The notes: generated by a model not told the origin, from the sequence alone. DNA of 64,000 nt from Hyphomonadaceae bacterium (GCA_024742355.1 JANSYM010000003.1:139351-203350), one strand, 5' to 3'; shown: positions 37,827 through 48,106, counted from the stretch's first letter. Numbers and translations are program-made.

Positions 37827-40235
37827 ATGAGCCGCAAAAACCCAACTCGCCTCAATCTGCTGTGTAGTGTTTCTATTTGTGCATTGGCCTTGTTGCCTAT
37901 CCAAGCTGTTGCTCAAGAGTCTGATGACGCGGCTACCGAGGAGACCGCGTCTGAAGAAGAGGCGCGCATGCGCACGATCACCGTCACCGGGACGAAGCGT
38001 GAGTCGGATCTGCAAGATGTGGCGCAGAGCATCAGCGCCTTCACGGAAGATGATATCGACCGGCAAGGGCTCGATAACCTCGAAGACTATGTGAAGTCAC
38101 TTCCCTCGGTGACATTCTATACGACGCAGCCAGGACGAAACGAGATCATATTCCGCGGGATCGCAAACAACACAGAGGAATGGCGAACCGACAGCTCCGT
38201 ATCGGTTTATCTGGACGAGCAGCCTATGACCTCCATCTCCCAGCAGGTCGACCCTCGAACCGTAGATATTGAGCGGATTGAATCGCTTCCCGGACCGCAA
38301 GGCACGCTGTTCGGCTCTAGTTCGCAATCGGGTACTTTGCGTATCATCACGAACAAACCCGATCCAACGGCTTTCACCGCAGATTTTGACACCGCTTTCA
38401 GCTACCTGGAGGAGGGAGAACCTTCGTACGATTTGTCGGCAGTACTAAACGTGCCCCTTATTGAAGATAAGCTCGCGATTCGCGCAGTCGGTTTTACCGT
38501 GCAAGATGGCGGATACGTAGACAATGTGCTCGGCGCCTTTGACAGCAGCGGCGCGACCAATGCCGGCGTAGTCGAAGAAGACTTCAATGATTGGGGCGTC
38601 GACGGAGGCCGGATCTCCGCCCTGTGGAATGTAAATGAAAATTGGAAGGTCCTCGCGACCGGGTTGTACGAGAAGAGTCGAACCTCAGGTGACTGGAAGA
38701 GTGATCCAACGCTCGGCGAATACAAGATTGTCCGCTTCTTAGACGATCAAAGAGATGATGAGTGGTGGTCAACAGCGCTCACAGTCACCGGTGATCTTGG
38801 GTTTGCAGAACTCACCAGCGCTTCCGCTTACTTGGAGCGCGAGATTGCATACATCAATGATTCGTCAGTTTATGAGCAAGCTCGATCAGCCTACTTCGCG
38901 TACGGCTTGTATGACACGTTGACGGGGCTTGGCGCTGACCACCGTGACTTTAGCCGCACATTCAACGATCAGAATCAACAGCGCTTTTCTCAGGAATTGC
39001 GGCTGACCTCTAAGGGCGAGGGTCGTTTTCAGTGGATGCTTGGCGCATTCTACGAGGATGTAAACGACGAGTGGTTTTTCGGCGTTCGCACACCGCGTTT
39101 GCTGGATACCCAGTCTTGGCAGGTCGCGAACAGCTACGCTTACAATTACTACGCCTACTACGATGGAATAAACTTCCCGCTCGAAGAAACCGATGTTTAC
39201 TGGGCGCAGTTTTACGACCGCTCCGTGACCCAGAAAGCAATTTTTGGCGAAATTACATATGATCTCACCGATAAGCTGCGCGTCGCTGCGGGCGGTCGGT
39301 GGTTCGAATATGAACGTGATCGATCCGAGACGAACCAACTTCCGCTGGGGCTTCCGACTTTTGTCTCAACCGGAATTGACGACAATCTCGGGACGGATGC
39401 TGTACAAAGCAAAGACAGTGACACAGTCTGGAAGCTTGGACTTCAATACGACATCGACGAAGATCGTATGTTGTACGCGCTCTATAGTGAGGGTTTCAGG
39501 CTCGGCGGCACAAACAGCTTGCGGGTATTCAATGAGGGATTGGCGCCGCGCGAGTATGAGCCCGACACGCTTCGCAACTACGAAGTCGGTTTCAAGACCA
39601 CCTGGTTTGACGATCGTGTCACACTAAATGCTTCGGCGTTTAAAATGGAATGGGACCAGATTCAAAGTTCTATTTTTGGTGGCGGATTCCAGTGGTGGCA
39701 AAACGGCAACGTCAACGCTGGAACAGCTGAAACGACTGGACTTGAAGCCTCTGCCTGGGCGCAGGTAACCGACCGACTGACCTTGAACGGCAGTGTGTTC
39801 GTGGCAGATGCGAAGTATACAGAAGACTTCGATCAGTTCGTCACGAGGCGAAAAGGCGAACCACTTCTTTTCGCGCCTGACTCGAAATTCTGGCTCGCGG
39901 CTGAATACACGATACCAGATGTCGCATTTGGAGCGGATTTATGGTTCCGCTACGATTATTGGCGCCAGTCCAAAAGTTTCCAGAACGCAGGGGATCCTCC
40001 CACAATTATCCCAGCATCGGAAAGCAGCGACTTCCAGGTCGGATTCTGGAAGGATGACGATTGGAATTTGACACTGACCGTCAATAATGTCTGGGATCAA
40101 CGGCAAATCTATTCATTCGATCAGAGCGGCGAATTTTACGCTGACTTTTTCGGGACCAACCAATATCGAAGCCTGATCAATTACAATCGGCCACGCGAGT
40201 TTACGGTTCGCTTGCGAAAATCGTTTGGGAAGTAA
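37827..40235 (+). CDS. TonB-dependent outer-membrane receptor
   Basis: 802 residues from ATG 37827, behind GGGGAGGAAG; an ATG at 37758 would place the signal peptide internally. Signal peptide about 1-28 (LALLPIQAVAQ). Plug at about 45-160 (RTITVTGTKRESDLQDVAQS, GPQGTLFGSSSQSGTLRI), then a barrel ending in RLRKSFGK. It lies in front of a serine hydrolase, a Na+/sugar symporter and galT-galK, so it probably imports galactose-containing oligosaccharides. Two Cys are rare or absent, as usual. Confidence 0.92.
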   Translation: MSRKNPTRLNLLCSVSICALALLPIQAVAQESDDAATEETASEEEARMRTITVTGTKRESDLQDVAQSISAFTEDDIDRQGLDNLEDYVKSLPSVTFYTTQPGRNEIIFRGIANNTEEWRTDSSVSVYLDEQPMTSISQQVDPRTVDIERIESLPGPQGTLFGSSSQSGTLRIITNKPDPTAFTADFDTAFSYLEEGEPSYDLSAVLNVPLIEDKLAIRAVGFTVQDGGYVDNVLGAFDSSGATNAGVVEEDFNDWGVDGGRISALWNVNENWKVLATGLYEKSRTSGDWKSDPTLGEYKIVRFLDDQRDDEWWSTALTVTGDLGFAELTSASAYLEREIAYINDSSVYEQARSAYFAYGLYDTLTGLGADHRDFSRTFNDQNQQRFSQELRLTSKGEGRFQWMLGAFYEDVNDEWFFGVRTPRLLDTQSWQVANSYAYNYYAYYDGINFPLEETDVYWAQFYDRSVTQKAIFGEITYDLTDKLRVAAGGRWFEYERDRSETNQLPLGLPTFVSTGIDDNLGTDAVQSKDSDTVWKLGLQYDIDEDRMLYALYSEGFRLGGTNSLRVFNEGLAPREYEPDTLRNYEVGFKTTWFDDRVTLNASAFKMEWDQIQSSIFGGGFQWWQNGNVNAGTAETTGLEASAWAQVTDRLTLNGSVFVADAKYTEDFDQFVTRRKGEPLLFAPDSKFWLAAEYTIPDVAFGADLWFRYDYWRQSKSFQNAGDPPTIIPASESSDFQVGFWKDDDWNLTLTVNNVWDQRQIYSFDQSGEFYADFFGTNQYRSLINYNRPREFTVRLRKSFGK

Positions 40236-40280
40236 CCTGAGCAGTCTCGGTTTATAAGTTGAGTGAAAGGCGGCCTGGTG

Positions 40281-41477
40281 ATGCGTTCGGTCTCTACGGT
40301 TTCGTATATGTGTGGAGCGCTTGCCTTGGCAGCATGTTCAGGGTCCGGTGCGCAAGGCACGCATGATCAGGTGGAAAGCGTTGCTCAGAGTTTTCTTGAT
40401 GAACGCATGACTGTGTTCGACCGGGCGGACGCGCCTGGTTGCACCGCTACGCTTTCCAGGAATGGGGTGACGTTGGCGTCAGGTGCGTATGGTTTGGCAA
40501 ATCTGGACCATGACATTCCACTATCGACTGACAGCGTTTTTCGAGTTGCGTCAGTTTCCAAACAGTTCACGGCGTTTGCAATCCTCCTCCTCGCAGATGA
40601 TGGTGCGCTAGACCTCGAAGACGATATTCGCGAATGGCTTCCAGAATTGCCTGATTACGGGCACGTCGTGAACATTTTACACCTCTTGGAGCATTCTTCG
40701 GGGCTGCCCTATTATGGCGATATTGGGTTTCCCTACGAAGATGTACCAGACTATATTCGCGCGTCAGAAGGAGATGACACCTCCTACGGTAACCCGATCT
40801 TCTTGTCAGATTCAGAGTTCTTTGAGCGCGTGCTCAAAGTCGAAACACTTCACTACCCGCCGGGCGAGAAGAGCTCGTACAATAATGTCGGATACTATCT
40901 CCTGGGCAAAATTGTCGAGCGAGCAAGCGGTCAACACCTTCGCGATTTCGCGAAGGAGAGAATATTCCAGCCGCTCGGAATGGACGATACTTTCTTCAAC
41001 ACCCATACCCACGTCACGGTAAAGCGACGCGCGAGTCCGTATTTTCGATTGAAGGATGGCCGCTATATCGAGTGGCAGACGGATCTGAACTGGATTGGAG
41101 ATGGGGGCTTGTTTACGACCGTGGAAGACTTGGCGAGATGGGAGGCCAACTTTCAGGACAATCAGCTTGGAGGCGGCGCTGAACTCATCGAGCTAATGGT
41201 GAGGCCGAATCCAAACCTTGAATATGATGATGATTTTGACACCGATGGCGGCGGCGGCGCAGCAAAAGGGCTGTTCATCGTTCCCACGGATTTCGGGCTG
41301 GTTGCCGAGCACGGTGGTGCATGGGTTGGGTTTCGCACGCATACGGAACGTCACCTGGAAAGCGGCTACAGCATTTTCATGCTCTGCAACACGTTCGAAG
41401 CGGCAGAGATGCTACCGGACCTCCCGCGCGGGATTTTAAAAGCCGCTATCCAAAGCGATCTCAGCCAGGACCAATGA
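40281..41477 (+). CDS. serine hydrolase (class C beta-lactamase-like lipoprotein)
   Basis: 398 residues from ATG 40281; a GTG at 40263 adds six residues. The signal peptide ends at lipobox ALAAC. The beta-lactamase/transpeptidase-like fold has SxxK as SVSK (about 91-94), the YxN motif as YNNVGYYLLG, and HGGAWVGFRTH in place of the KTG element. Such proteins are esterases, D-aminopeptidases or amidases rather than resistance enzymes. In this sugar locus it may remove acyl groups from imported glycans; that is inference from position only, 45 bases after the receptor gene. Confidence 0.85.
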   Translation: MRSVSTVSYMCGALALAACSGSGAQGTHDQVESVAQSFLDERMTVFDRADAPGCTATLSRNGVTLASGAYGLANLDHDIPLSTDSVFRVASVSKQFTAFAILLLADDGALDLEDDIREWLPELPDYGHVVNILHLLEHSSGLPYYGDIGFPYEDVPDYIRASEGDDTSYGNPIFLSDSEFFERVLKVETLHYPPGEKSSYNNVGYYLLGKIVERASGQHLRDFAKERIFQPLGMDDTFFNTHTHVTVKRRASPYFRLKDGRYIEWQTDLNWIGDGGLFTTVEDLARWEANFQDNQLGGGAELIELMVRPNPNLEYDDDFDTDGGGGAAKGLFIVPTDFGLVAEHGGAWVGFRTHTERHLESGYSIFMLCNTFEAAEMLPDLPRGILKAAIQSDLSQDQ

Positions 41478-41524
41478 TGCTGACCTTGCGTCGCGCGTTG
41501 ATAATAAAAATAGAGGAAGTGTAG

Positions 41525-43105
41525 ATGGGCCTTGAAACGCTGGACTTGATTATCCTCGTTGCCTACGGCGTTGCGCTCGTTGGGATCGCCTGGTTTGTTT
41601 CGCGAGAAAAAGCAGGGCACGCCAAGAATACAGAAGACTATTTTCTGGCTGGGCGAGCGCTGCCCTGGTGGGCGATCGGAGCATCGTTGATCGCGGCGAA
41701 CATCTCGGCTGAACAAATCATTGGAATGTCGGGATCAGGATATGTGGTCGGTCTAGCCATTGCTTCTTATGAATGGATGGCGGCAGCGACGCTGCTGATC
41801 GTCGGCAAGTTTTTCCTCCCCATATTCCTAAAACGAGGCATCTTCACCATGCCTCAGTTTCTAGAGCAGCGTTATGACGCACGGGTCAAATTCGTGATGT
41901 CAATTTTCTGGCTGGGATTGTACACGTTCGTGAACTTGACTGCGATCTTGTGGCTTGGTGCGACTGCAATCAATACTTTAACTGGCCTCAATGTGACGCT
42001 CGCGCTCGGAGCGCTGGCGGCATTCGCGGTACTTTATTCCCTATATGGCGGCTTAAAAGCGGTCGCACTGACAGACATTTTTCAAGTCGTGTTGCTGGTG
42101 CTTGGCGGATTGCTAATCGCGTGGATATCGCTGGATACTGTCGCGAATGGGGCAGGTCCCGTCGCCGGATTTCAGGTCTTGTTAGATAACGCTCCGGACA
42201 AGTTCGACATGATCCTTGATCGTCAGCATGCCGAGTACGTAAATTTGCCAGGCCTCGGCGTATTGATTGGCGGTATGTGGATGATGAATTTGTCGTATTG
42301 GGGGTTTAATCAATACATCATTCAGCGCGCGCTCGGTGCGAAAAGTCTAAACGAAGCGCAAAAAGGAATCGTGTTTGCTGCATTCCTGAAACTGCTCATG
42401 CCGCTGATCATTGTTATCCCAGGTATCGCCGCGTTTGTTCTCTCTCAAAATCCCGATAGTGCGGTTCAAGTCACGCGCCCTGATGCGGCCTATCCCAGTG
42501 TTCTTGCGCTTGCTCCGGTAGGGATCCGTGGGCTGATCTTCGCAGCTCTAGTCGCGGCGATCGTTTCCTCACTTGGATCAATGATGAACTCAATATCAAC
42601 GATCTTCACGCTGGATGTTTACAAGCCGCTGCATAAAGGAATCGAGAGTGAGCGGCATCTGGTTGGAATCGGCAGAATTGCCAGCCTGACCGCAATCGTC
42701 ATCGCCGTTTGCGTCGCACAACCATTGCTTGGCGGATTTCCTCAGGCTTTCCAGTACATTCAGGAATTTACCGGCTTCTTCACGCCAGGCATTTGCGCAA
42801 TCTTCTTGCTAGGCCTGTTCTGGAAGAGCGCCAACGGAGACGGCGCCCTCGCCGCCGCGCTCGGATCATTTCTGCTTTCCGTGGGCGGTAAACTGGTCTT
42901 TCCTGAAATCCCATTTATGGACCGCGTCCTCTACGTGTTTTTTGCCTGCGTGTTCCTGATGGTGATCCTGGGCATTGTACGTCGGCGTGATCAACACGGC
43001 GCCGTTGACCTCAAGGATGTCGATTTCAGTACATCGACGGGTTATCTTGCTGGTTCAGCGATGATTGTGGGTGCGCTCATCGCCCTATACTGGGCATTCT
43101 GGTAA
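41525..43105 (+). CDS. sodium:solute symporter (SGLT-like sugar transporter)
   Basis: 526 residues with about 14 hydrophobic segments. SSS/SLC5 hallmarks: TEDYFLAGRALPWWAIGASL near the start, NISAEQIIGMSG in helix 1, and the GLIFAALVAAIVSSLGSMMN segment. It resembles galactose/glucose transporters of the vSGLT type. It drives uptake of a monosaccharide with Na+ across the inner membrane. AGAGGAAGTGTAG lies just before the start. The stop overlaps the galT start (TAATG), so transport and galactose phosphorylation are coupled at translation. Confidence 0.9.
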   Translation: MGLETLDLIILVAYGVALVGIAWFVSREKAGHAKNTEDYFLAGRALPWWAIGASLIAANISAEQIIGMSGSGYVVGLAIASYEWMAAATLLIVGKFFLPIFLKRGIFTMPQFLEQRYDARVKFVMSIFWLGLYTFVNLTAILWLGATAINTLTGLNVTLALGALAAFAVLYSLYGGLKAVALTDIFQVVLLVLGGLLIAWISLDTVANGAGPVAGFQVLLDNAPDKFDMILDRQHAEYVNLPGLGVLIGGMWMMNLSYWGFNQYIIQRALGAKSLNEAQKGIVFAAFLKLLMPLIIVIPGIAAFVLSQNPDSAVQVTRPDAAYPSVLALAPVGIRGLIFAALVAAIVSSLGSMMNSISTIFTLDVYKPLHKGIESERHLVGIGRIASLTAIVIAVCVAQPLLGGFPQAFQYIQEFTGFFTPGICAIFLLGLFWKSANGDGALAAALGSFLLSVGGKLVFPEIPFMDRVLYVFFACVFLMVILGIVRRRDQHGAVDLKDVDFSTSTGYLAGSAMIVGALIALYWAFW

Positions 43106-44187
43106 TGCCAATTGAAACTAAGAAGTTTGCATCTGTCTTTGGCGGAAAGTCCGTTTACAAACATACTCACCACAATCAGGACGGACGCAAAGTTTGGCTA
43201 TATGGCCATGAGCAAGAAATCAAAGGCCCCATCAGCCCTGAGCTAGTGAGTGAGCCGGACGCAACGACATTGCGCTGGCACCCCCTCCGGCAGGAATGGA
43301 ATATTTACGCTCCGGGCCGCCAAAACCGAACTCACAAACCAAGCTCTGCGAACGATCCGCTTGCAGCAGCGAAAACTGGCCATTCGCCAACGGAGATTCC
43401 CTACGCAGATTTTGAAGTCGTTGTCTTCGAGAACAGATTCCCAAGTCTGAGAATGAGTGCGCCTTCGCGATGCGATCTTTCTCATGCAACCGCAACACGC
43501 TCCGCTAATGGCCGGTGCGAGGTCGTCGTATATGGAACCGACGAAAAGGGCAGTCTCGCAAGTCTTTCCCAAGCGAGACGTCGGTTGTTGGTCGAAGTCT
43601 GGATCGATCGATACAAAGCGGCGTTTGATGATGGGTTGGAATATGTTCTGCCATTCGAGAATCGCGGCGATGAAGTTGGCGTCACGCTCGCGCATCCCCA
43701 CGGCCAAATATACGCATTCGATTTTGTGCCACCCGTCCAGGCGAAGTTTGTCGATTCATTCGCTAATGGGTTCGACCTTGAGTCCGAGCTCACTGCGTGG
43801 GTTGAGGATTTTGGGATCGCTGAACAAGGCGGCGTCATCGCGTTTTGCCCGCCATTCGCCCGGTTTCCGTTCGAGGTCTGGATCGCGTCTCGCCGTCGAT
43901 GCGCTGGTCCTTGGGAGTATACAGACGAAGAACGCGAGGCTTATGCCAGCCTGCTAGGAGAAGTAACGAAGCGTTATGACGCATACTTCGGACGTGCCAC
44001 GCCAAATATGATGAGTTTACACGCCGCACCGAGATCTGGTGCCGGCGGATTTCATTTCACCACGCAATTCTATCCGCTCCTGCGAAGTGCAGAAAAAATA
44101 AAATACCTGGCGTCCGTGGAGCAGTCGACAGGTGTCTTTACAATAGATGTCATGCCGGAATGGGCCGCGCGGGAACTGCGCGCATGA
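43105..44187 (+). CDS. galT: galactose-1-phosphate uridylyltransferase
   Basis: 360 residues. Leloir enzyme converting galactose-1-phosphate and UDP-glucose to glucose-1-phosphate and UDP-galactose. Visible motifs: LRWHPLRQEWNIYAPGRQNR (about 56-75), ENRFPSLR, and the HPHGQIYAF active site with the nucleophilic His at 199. C-terminal FHFTTQFYPLLRS matches the second domain. The GalT zinc ligands are not all obvious. ATGA overlap with galK. No galE or galM is found in the window. Confidence 0.93.
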   Translation: MPIETKKFASVFGGKSVYKHTHHNQDGRKVWLYGHEQEIKGPISPELVSEPDATTLRWHPLRQEWNIYAPGRQNRTHKPSSANDPLAAAKTGHSPTEIPYADFEVVVFENRFPSLRMSAPSRCDLSHATATRSANGRCEVVVYGTDEKGSLASLSQARRRLLVEVWIDRYKAAFDDGLEYVLPFENRGDEVGVTLAHPHGQIYAFDFVPPVQAKFVDSFANGFDLESELTAWVEDFGIAEQGGVIAFCPPFARFPFEVWIASRRRCAGPWEYTDEEREAYASLLGEVTKRYDAYFGRATPNMMSLHAAPRSGAGGFHFTTQFYPLLRSAEKIKYLASVEQSTGVFTIDVMPEWAARELRA

Positions 44188-45227
44188 GTGGCGCCGGTCG
44201 AGATGAGGCGCGAGTGTTCACACCAGGCCGTGTCAACCTGATCGGCGAACATCTCGACTATAATGGCGGCAAGGTTATGCCCGTCGCGTTGAAACTCGGC
44301 CTGAACATATCGGCTCGTAAAAACTCCGACGGGGTGCTCAATGTGTCGTCGGCCCAATTCAATGATCAAGTATGTCGCGCGCTCGATGAAGCCGCGAATG
44401 GGCATTGGTCTGACCACGTTCTGGGCGCGGTCAAATTCGCGCACACAAAGGCACAAGGTTTTGACATTCGGATAGAAAGCACGCTGCCATTTGGGTCGGG
44501 ATTGTCGTCTTCGGCCGCGCTATCAGTGGGTGTCACCAAGGCGGTCCGAAGATTGTCAGAGATGCCTGTCAATGATGTGGATGCGGCCTTGCTTGCGCAG
44601 CAGGTCGAACACGAATTCATCGGCGTGCCGTGCGGTATCATGGACCAGATGGCGGTTTCAGTCCTCGATTCTGGTGATGCTATGATACTCGATACAGAGT
44701 CGCGCGAATTTCGTTTGCTCGAAATTCCCAGAGGCTGGCGCTTTGCGGTACATCACTCTGGCGTCGTCCGATCTCTGGATGAAGGGCGATATGGCGTGCG
44801 GCGAGCGGAGTGCGAGGCAGCAGCACGCACGTTACACGTCGATTTGCTGTGCCATCTCGAACAGCGAAATGAATTCTGTTTGGGCGCGCAGTCCCAGCTC
44901 GCTCCGGAAGAGGTGAAGCGAACACGGCATGTGCTGTCGGAGAATGCCCGCGTTAAGGCTGCTGCAAATTCACTGGAAGCTAACTCGATCGAGGCATTTG
45001 GTGCGTTGATGAATGAGAGCCATGTCTCGATGCGAGATGATTTCGAGATAAGCACTCCTGAAGTAGACGCTGTGGTTGAAGCCTCTCAAGAGGCTGGCGC
45101 GTTCGGGGCGCGGATGACGGGCGGCGGCTTTGGAGGTTGTATCGTTTCTCTGGTATCAGAAGCAGCGTTTTCGAGTTGGAACGAGCGATTGATTGCGCTG
45201 GCGCCGGATTGCCGATTTATCTGCTGA
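44184..45227 (+). CDS. galK: galactokinase
   Basis: 347 residues from ATG 44184, overlapping the galT stop; an in-frame start at 44160 inside galT is unlikely. GHMP kinase motifs: GRVNLIGEHLDYNGG (about residues 13-27), the phosphate loop LPFGSGLSSSAALSVGV, and GARMTGGGFGGCIVSL near the C-terminus. Phosphorylates galactose with ATP. Slightly shorter than E. coli GalK (382). Confidence 0.93.
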   Translation: MSGAGRDEARVFTPGRVNLIGEHLDYNGGKVMPVALKLGLNISARKNSDGVLNVSSAQFNDQVCRALDEAANGHWSDHVLGAVKFAHTKAQGFDIRIESTLPFGSGLSSSAALSVGVTKAVRRLSEMPVNDVDAALLAQQVEHEFIGVPCGIMDQMAVSVLDSGDAMILDTESREFRLLEIPRGWRFAVHHSGVVRSLDEGRYGVRRAECEAAARTLHVDLLCHLEQRNEFCLGAQSQLAPEEVKRTRHVLSENARVKAAANSLEANSIEAFGALMNESHVSMRDDFEISTPEVDAVVEASQEAGAFGARMTGGGFGGCIVSLVSEAAFSSWNERLIALAPDCRFIC

Positions 45228-45308
45228 AGGAATACGGTCATATTGTTTTGCGCAGTTCAAAAGACGCTGCACGTCCGAAACTTAGTGAAAATCAGGAGCA
45301 GTCCGAAC

Positions 45309-46724
45309 ATGCGATATGGAAGTCACGCAACGGTGGTCCCATCACTCAGAGCTTGTATCTTTGTGGTGCTCAGCCTTTGCATTTCCAATTGTATCTCCAC
45401 GCCAGCTCAAACCAAAGACACGCTTACCGAGCAGCCAAGCCAAGTAATATCTTTGGCCGAACCAATCACTATCGATCGCGAGCAATACGCTGATCGCTTG
45501 CATGGATTCTGGCTGGGCCAATCGATCGGCAACTGGACGGGCCTGGTCACCGAAATGGACAAGATCGGCGGGGAAGGAGCGCCTGGCGAGTTTTACACGC
45601 GCGAAGATTGGCGCGGCCCTGACCAACCGGCGATCTGGAGTGATAGTCCAAGCGATCTATCTCCGAGCATCGATTTTGTGCTGCGTGGACCGGACGAAGT
45701 ATGGGGCGCCGACGACGACACAGATATTGAATATATCTACCAGACTGCGCTCCACGCCCATCAAACGAGCTTGCTCTCTCCTGAGCAAATTCGAACCGCC
45801 TGGATTGCGCACATTTATGACGAAACCCAGCCAACGCCCTATGGCCCGGACGAAGATCGGTTCCAGAACTTTTTATGGGTCTCCAACCAACGCGCACATG
45901 AACTCATGCTAGCGGGTATGGCGCCCCCTGAGACGAGCGATCCGGAGAACAATCCGCATTGGGACATGATTGATGCTCAGCTGACAACCGAGATATTTGG
46001 ACTGTACGCGCCCGGTCGCCGCGACATCGCATTGCAGATGGCGCATCTGCCGATCCGAACATCTGCGCGCGGCGAGGCGGCGCTCGCCGCGGAGTTTTAT
46101 GTCATCCTCCATGCGCTCGCGCCGATTGCGCCGGATGACCAGTCATTGAAGCAAAACCTGCAATCAATGGCGGCGGTGGCGCGCGCCCACCTGCCGGAGG
46201 GGTCGTACACAGCGGCCATGTATGATTTCGTCAAAGCCCAATACGAGTCCGGCACGCCCTGGGAGACGGCGCGAGACAGGCTGTACGAACGCTACCAGGT
46301 GCAGCAAGCAGACGGCTATGACGTCTCATCGCGTGGATTGTATTGTAATGGCTGTTTCGCCTCTGGGATCAATTTCGGATCCAGCCTGATCAGTCTGTTC
46401 TACGGCGAAGGCGACATCAAAGAAACGATCAAGATCGCAGCTCTATGCGGGTGGGACTCAGATAACCCAGCCGCGACCTGGGGCGGATTGCTGGGCTTCA
46501 TGATCGGGAAAGACGGGATCGAGGCGGCTTTTGATCAATCCTTCTCGACCAAGTTCAACATTCATCGGACGCGCAAAGGCTTTCCCAATGACGGCCTTGA
46601 TGATTTTGACAGCATGGCACGTGTCGGGATTGAGGTAACGGATCGCGCTGTGACGGAACTAATGGGTGGAAGCGTGAGCGAAACCGCTTGGATCATCCCA
46701 GCCTCAAATTCTGGAGAAGAGTGA
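45309..46724 (+). CDS. exported ADP-ribosylglycohydrolase-family protein
   Basis: 471 residues from ATG 45309, with AGGAG at 45295-45299. The N-terminal signal ends in a lipobox-like SLCISNC, so it is exported and probably lipid-anchored. The ADP-ribosylglycohydrolase fold shows the start HGFWLGQSIGNWTGL, the metal-binding DDDTDIEYIYQ and the late CGWDSDNPAATWGGLLGFM. Cytosolic relatives remove ADP-ribose from proteins. An exported copy inside a galactoside locus, coupled to a glycosidase gene, is more likely a glycan hydrolase. Stop overlaps the next start (TGATG). Confidence 0.8.
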   Translation: MRYGSHATVVPSLRACIFVVLSLCISNCISTPAQTKDTLTEQPSQVISLAEPITIDREQYADRLHGFWLGQSIGNWTGLVTEMDKIGGEGAPGEFYTREDWRGPDQPAIWSDSPSDLSPSIDFVLRGPDEVWGADDDTDIEYIYQTALHAHQTSLLSPEQIRTAWIAHIYDETQPTPYGPDEDRFQNFLWVSNQRAHELMLAGMAPPETSDPENNPHWDMIDAQLTTEIFGLYAPGRRDIALQMAHLPIRTSARGEAALAAEFYVILHALAPIAPDDQSLKQNLQSMAAVARAHLPEGSYTAAMYDFVKAQYESGTPWETARDRLYERYQVQQADGYDVSSRGLYCNGCFASGINFGSSLISLFYGEGDIKETIKIAALCGWDSDNPAATWGGLLGFMIGKDGIEAAFDQSFSTKFNIHRTRKGFPNDGLDDFDSMARVGIEVTDRAVTELMGGSVSETAWIIPASNSGEE

Positions 46725-48016
46725 TGCCCAATCGACGGCAATTTGTGACAGGCGCAGCCGCGCTCCCGTTTCTTGGCGCGTGCGCCTCGGCTTCCCGGTC
46801 TCGTGTTTCACCCGCCACGCAACGCGAAATGTATGACCGCGCTTTGCAGATCGCGGAAACCAAGATTCGCGGCGGCGTCGATCACCCAGTTTACAAGAAA
46901 CCGTTTGTCGATGCAGCGTTCAGTGAGAGTATCTTCCTCTGGGATACATGCTTCATCGCCAGCTACGCAAAGTATCATCAGGACCGACTTCCGATCGGCC
47001 AAGCCCTGGACAATTTCTACGACCGCCAAGAACCAGACGGTTATATTTGCCGAGAGTATACGGGCGCAGGCGAACCGTTCTGGCCTAAGGATCATCCGGT
47101 CGCCACCAATCCACCACTGCTCGCCTTCGCAGAGCTGGAGCTCCACAGCGTATCTGGTGATGTAACGCGGCTAGAACAGAACTACTCCAAGCTCGTTCAG
47201 TTCCACGACTATATTCGGCGGTCCCTTCGGCAGTCGGACGGGCTCTATATCAGTGATGCGTTTGGCTCGGGTATGGACAATGTCCCGCGCTATCCCGACG
47301 GCTGGGAAGATGATGGGCAAGGCATTGCCCTCACAAATCTTCACCCAGAGATCTTCGTCTATGACGGGCTCAGTCCGAAGTGGAACCGACAAGGACGAAG
47401 CGTCGATATGTCGGCGCAGATGGTCCTGTTCGCGAATGACCTGGCCAAGATCGCGCGGCTGATCGGGAGGGGAGAGGACGTGTCCGCGTGGCAGGCGATT
47501 GCGACCGAGACGGCAGATGCGATCAATGAGAAATGCTGGAATGAGGGCGATGGATTCTACTACGACCTCGGCTACGACCAGCAAATCCCGCGCGCTCATA
47601 TTGGCGCTTACTGGATGTTGATCGCCGACGCCGTTCCACAGGAGAGACTTCCGAAGTTTTTGAACGCGTTGAACGATCCAGCCAAATTCAATCGGAAGCT
47701 TCCGACGGCAACAATGCCTGGAGATTCCGACTTGTTTCAACACGCCGGAGGCTATTGGCGCGGCAGCATCTGGGCACCGACCAGCTATATGGTGATCCGC
47801 GGGCTAGAGACAGTGGGCCAGCCCGATATGGCGCGGTCCATGGCGCTTCGGCTTTATGACGCGGTCGCCGAAGTTTATCGAGATACTGACACGTTCTGGG
47901 AGAATTATGCACCCGATGCTTTTGCGCCCGGAGATGAGTCGCGTCCCGATTTCTGTGGCTGGACCGCAATCTTCCCGATCACGCTTTGGCATGAGTACAT
48001 CGACCAGCGATTCTGA
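46724..48016 (+). CDS. exported (alpha/alpha)6-type glycoside hydrolase (GH37/GH63-like)
   Basis: 430 residues from ATG 46724. Tat-type signal (NRRQFVTGAAALPFLGAC), ending in a possible lipobox. Family pattern: FLWDTCFIASYAKYHQDR, DGYICREYTG, SGMDNVPRYPDGWEDDGQG, RGSIWAPTSYMVIRGLE and CGWTAIFPITLWHEYI, as in trehalase/glucosidase clans (GH37, GH63). It probably cleaves an alpha-linked sugar in the periplasm. Coupled to the ADP-ribosylglycohydrolase-fold gene. Acid and base residues are not assigned here. The last gene of the galactoside locus before the LacI-operator region. Confidence 0.8.
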   Translation: MPNRRQFVTGAAALPFLGACASASRSRVSPATQREMYDRALQIAETKIRGGVDHPVYKKPFVDAAFSESIFLWDTCFIASYAKYHQDRLPIGQALDNFYDRQEPDGYICREYTGAGEPFWPKDHPVATNPPLLAFAELELHSVSGDVTRLEQNYSKLVQFHDYIRRSLRQSDGLYISDAFGSGMDNVPRYPDGWEDDGQGIALTNLHPEIFVYDGLSPKWNRQGRSVDMSAQMVLFANDLAKIARLIGRGEDVSAWQAIATETADAINEKCWNEGDGFYYDLGYDQQIPRAHIGAYWMLIADAVPQERLPKFLNALNDPAKFNRKLPTATMPGDSDLFQHAGGYWRGSIWAPTSYMVIRGLETVGQPDMARSMALRLYDAVAEVYRDTDTFWENYAPDAFAPGDESRPDFCGWTAIFPITLWHEYIDQRF

Positions 48017-48090
48017 TCGTGGCTTATCGAGCCCGCTCTAACGCTTCTCATCGGCGGCGCTGCGCCCATTTTGCAACACCTGAAGCGAAA

Positions 48091-48106
48091 TTGACTTCGA
48101 ATGCGA
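48091..48106. promoter_or_regulatory. LacI-type operator O1
   Basis: TTGACTTCGAATGCGA, 15 of 16 bases fitting a B/A half-site pair. It lies 82-97 bases before the TonB receptor start at 48188, and with O2 forms a tandem pair 34 bases apart. Confidence 0.7.
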
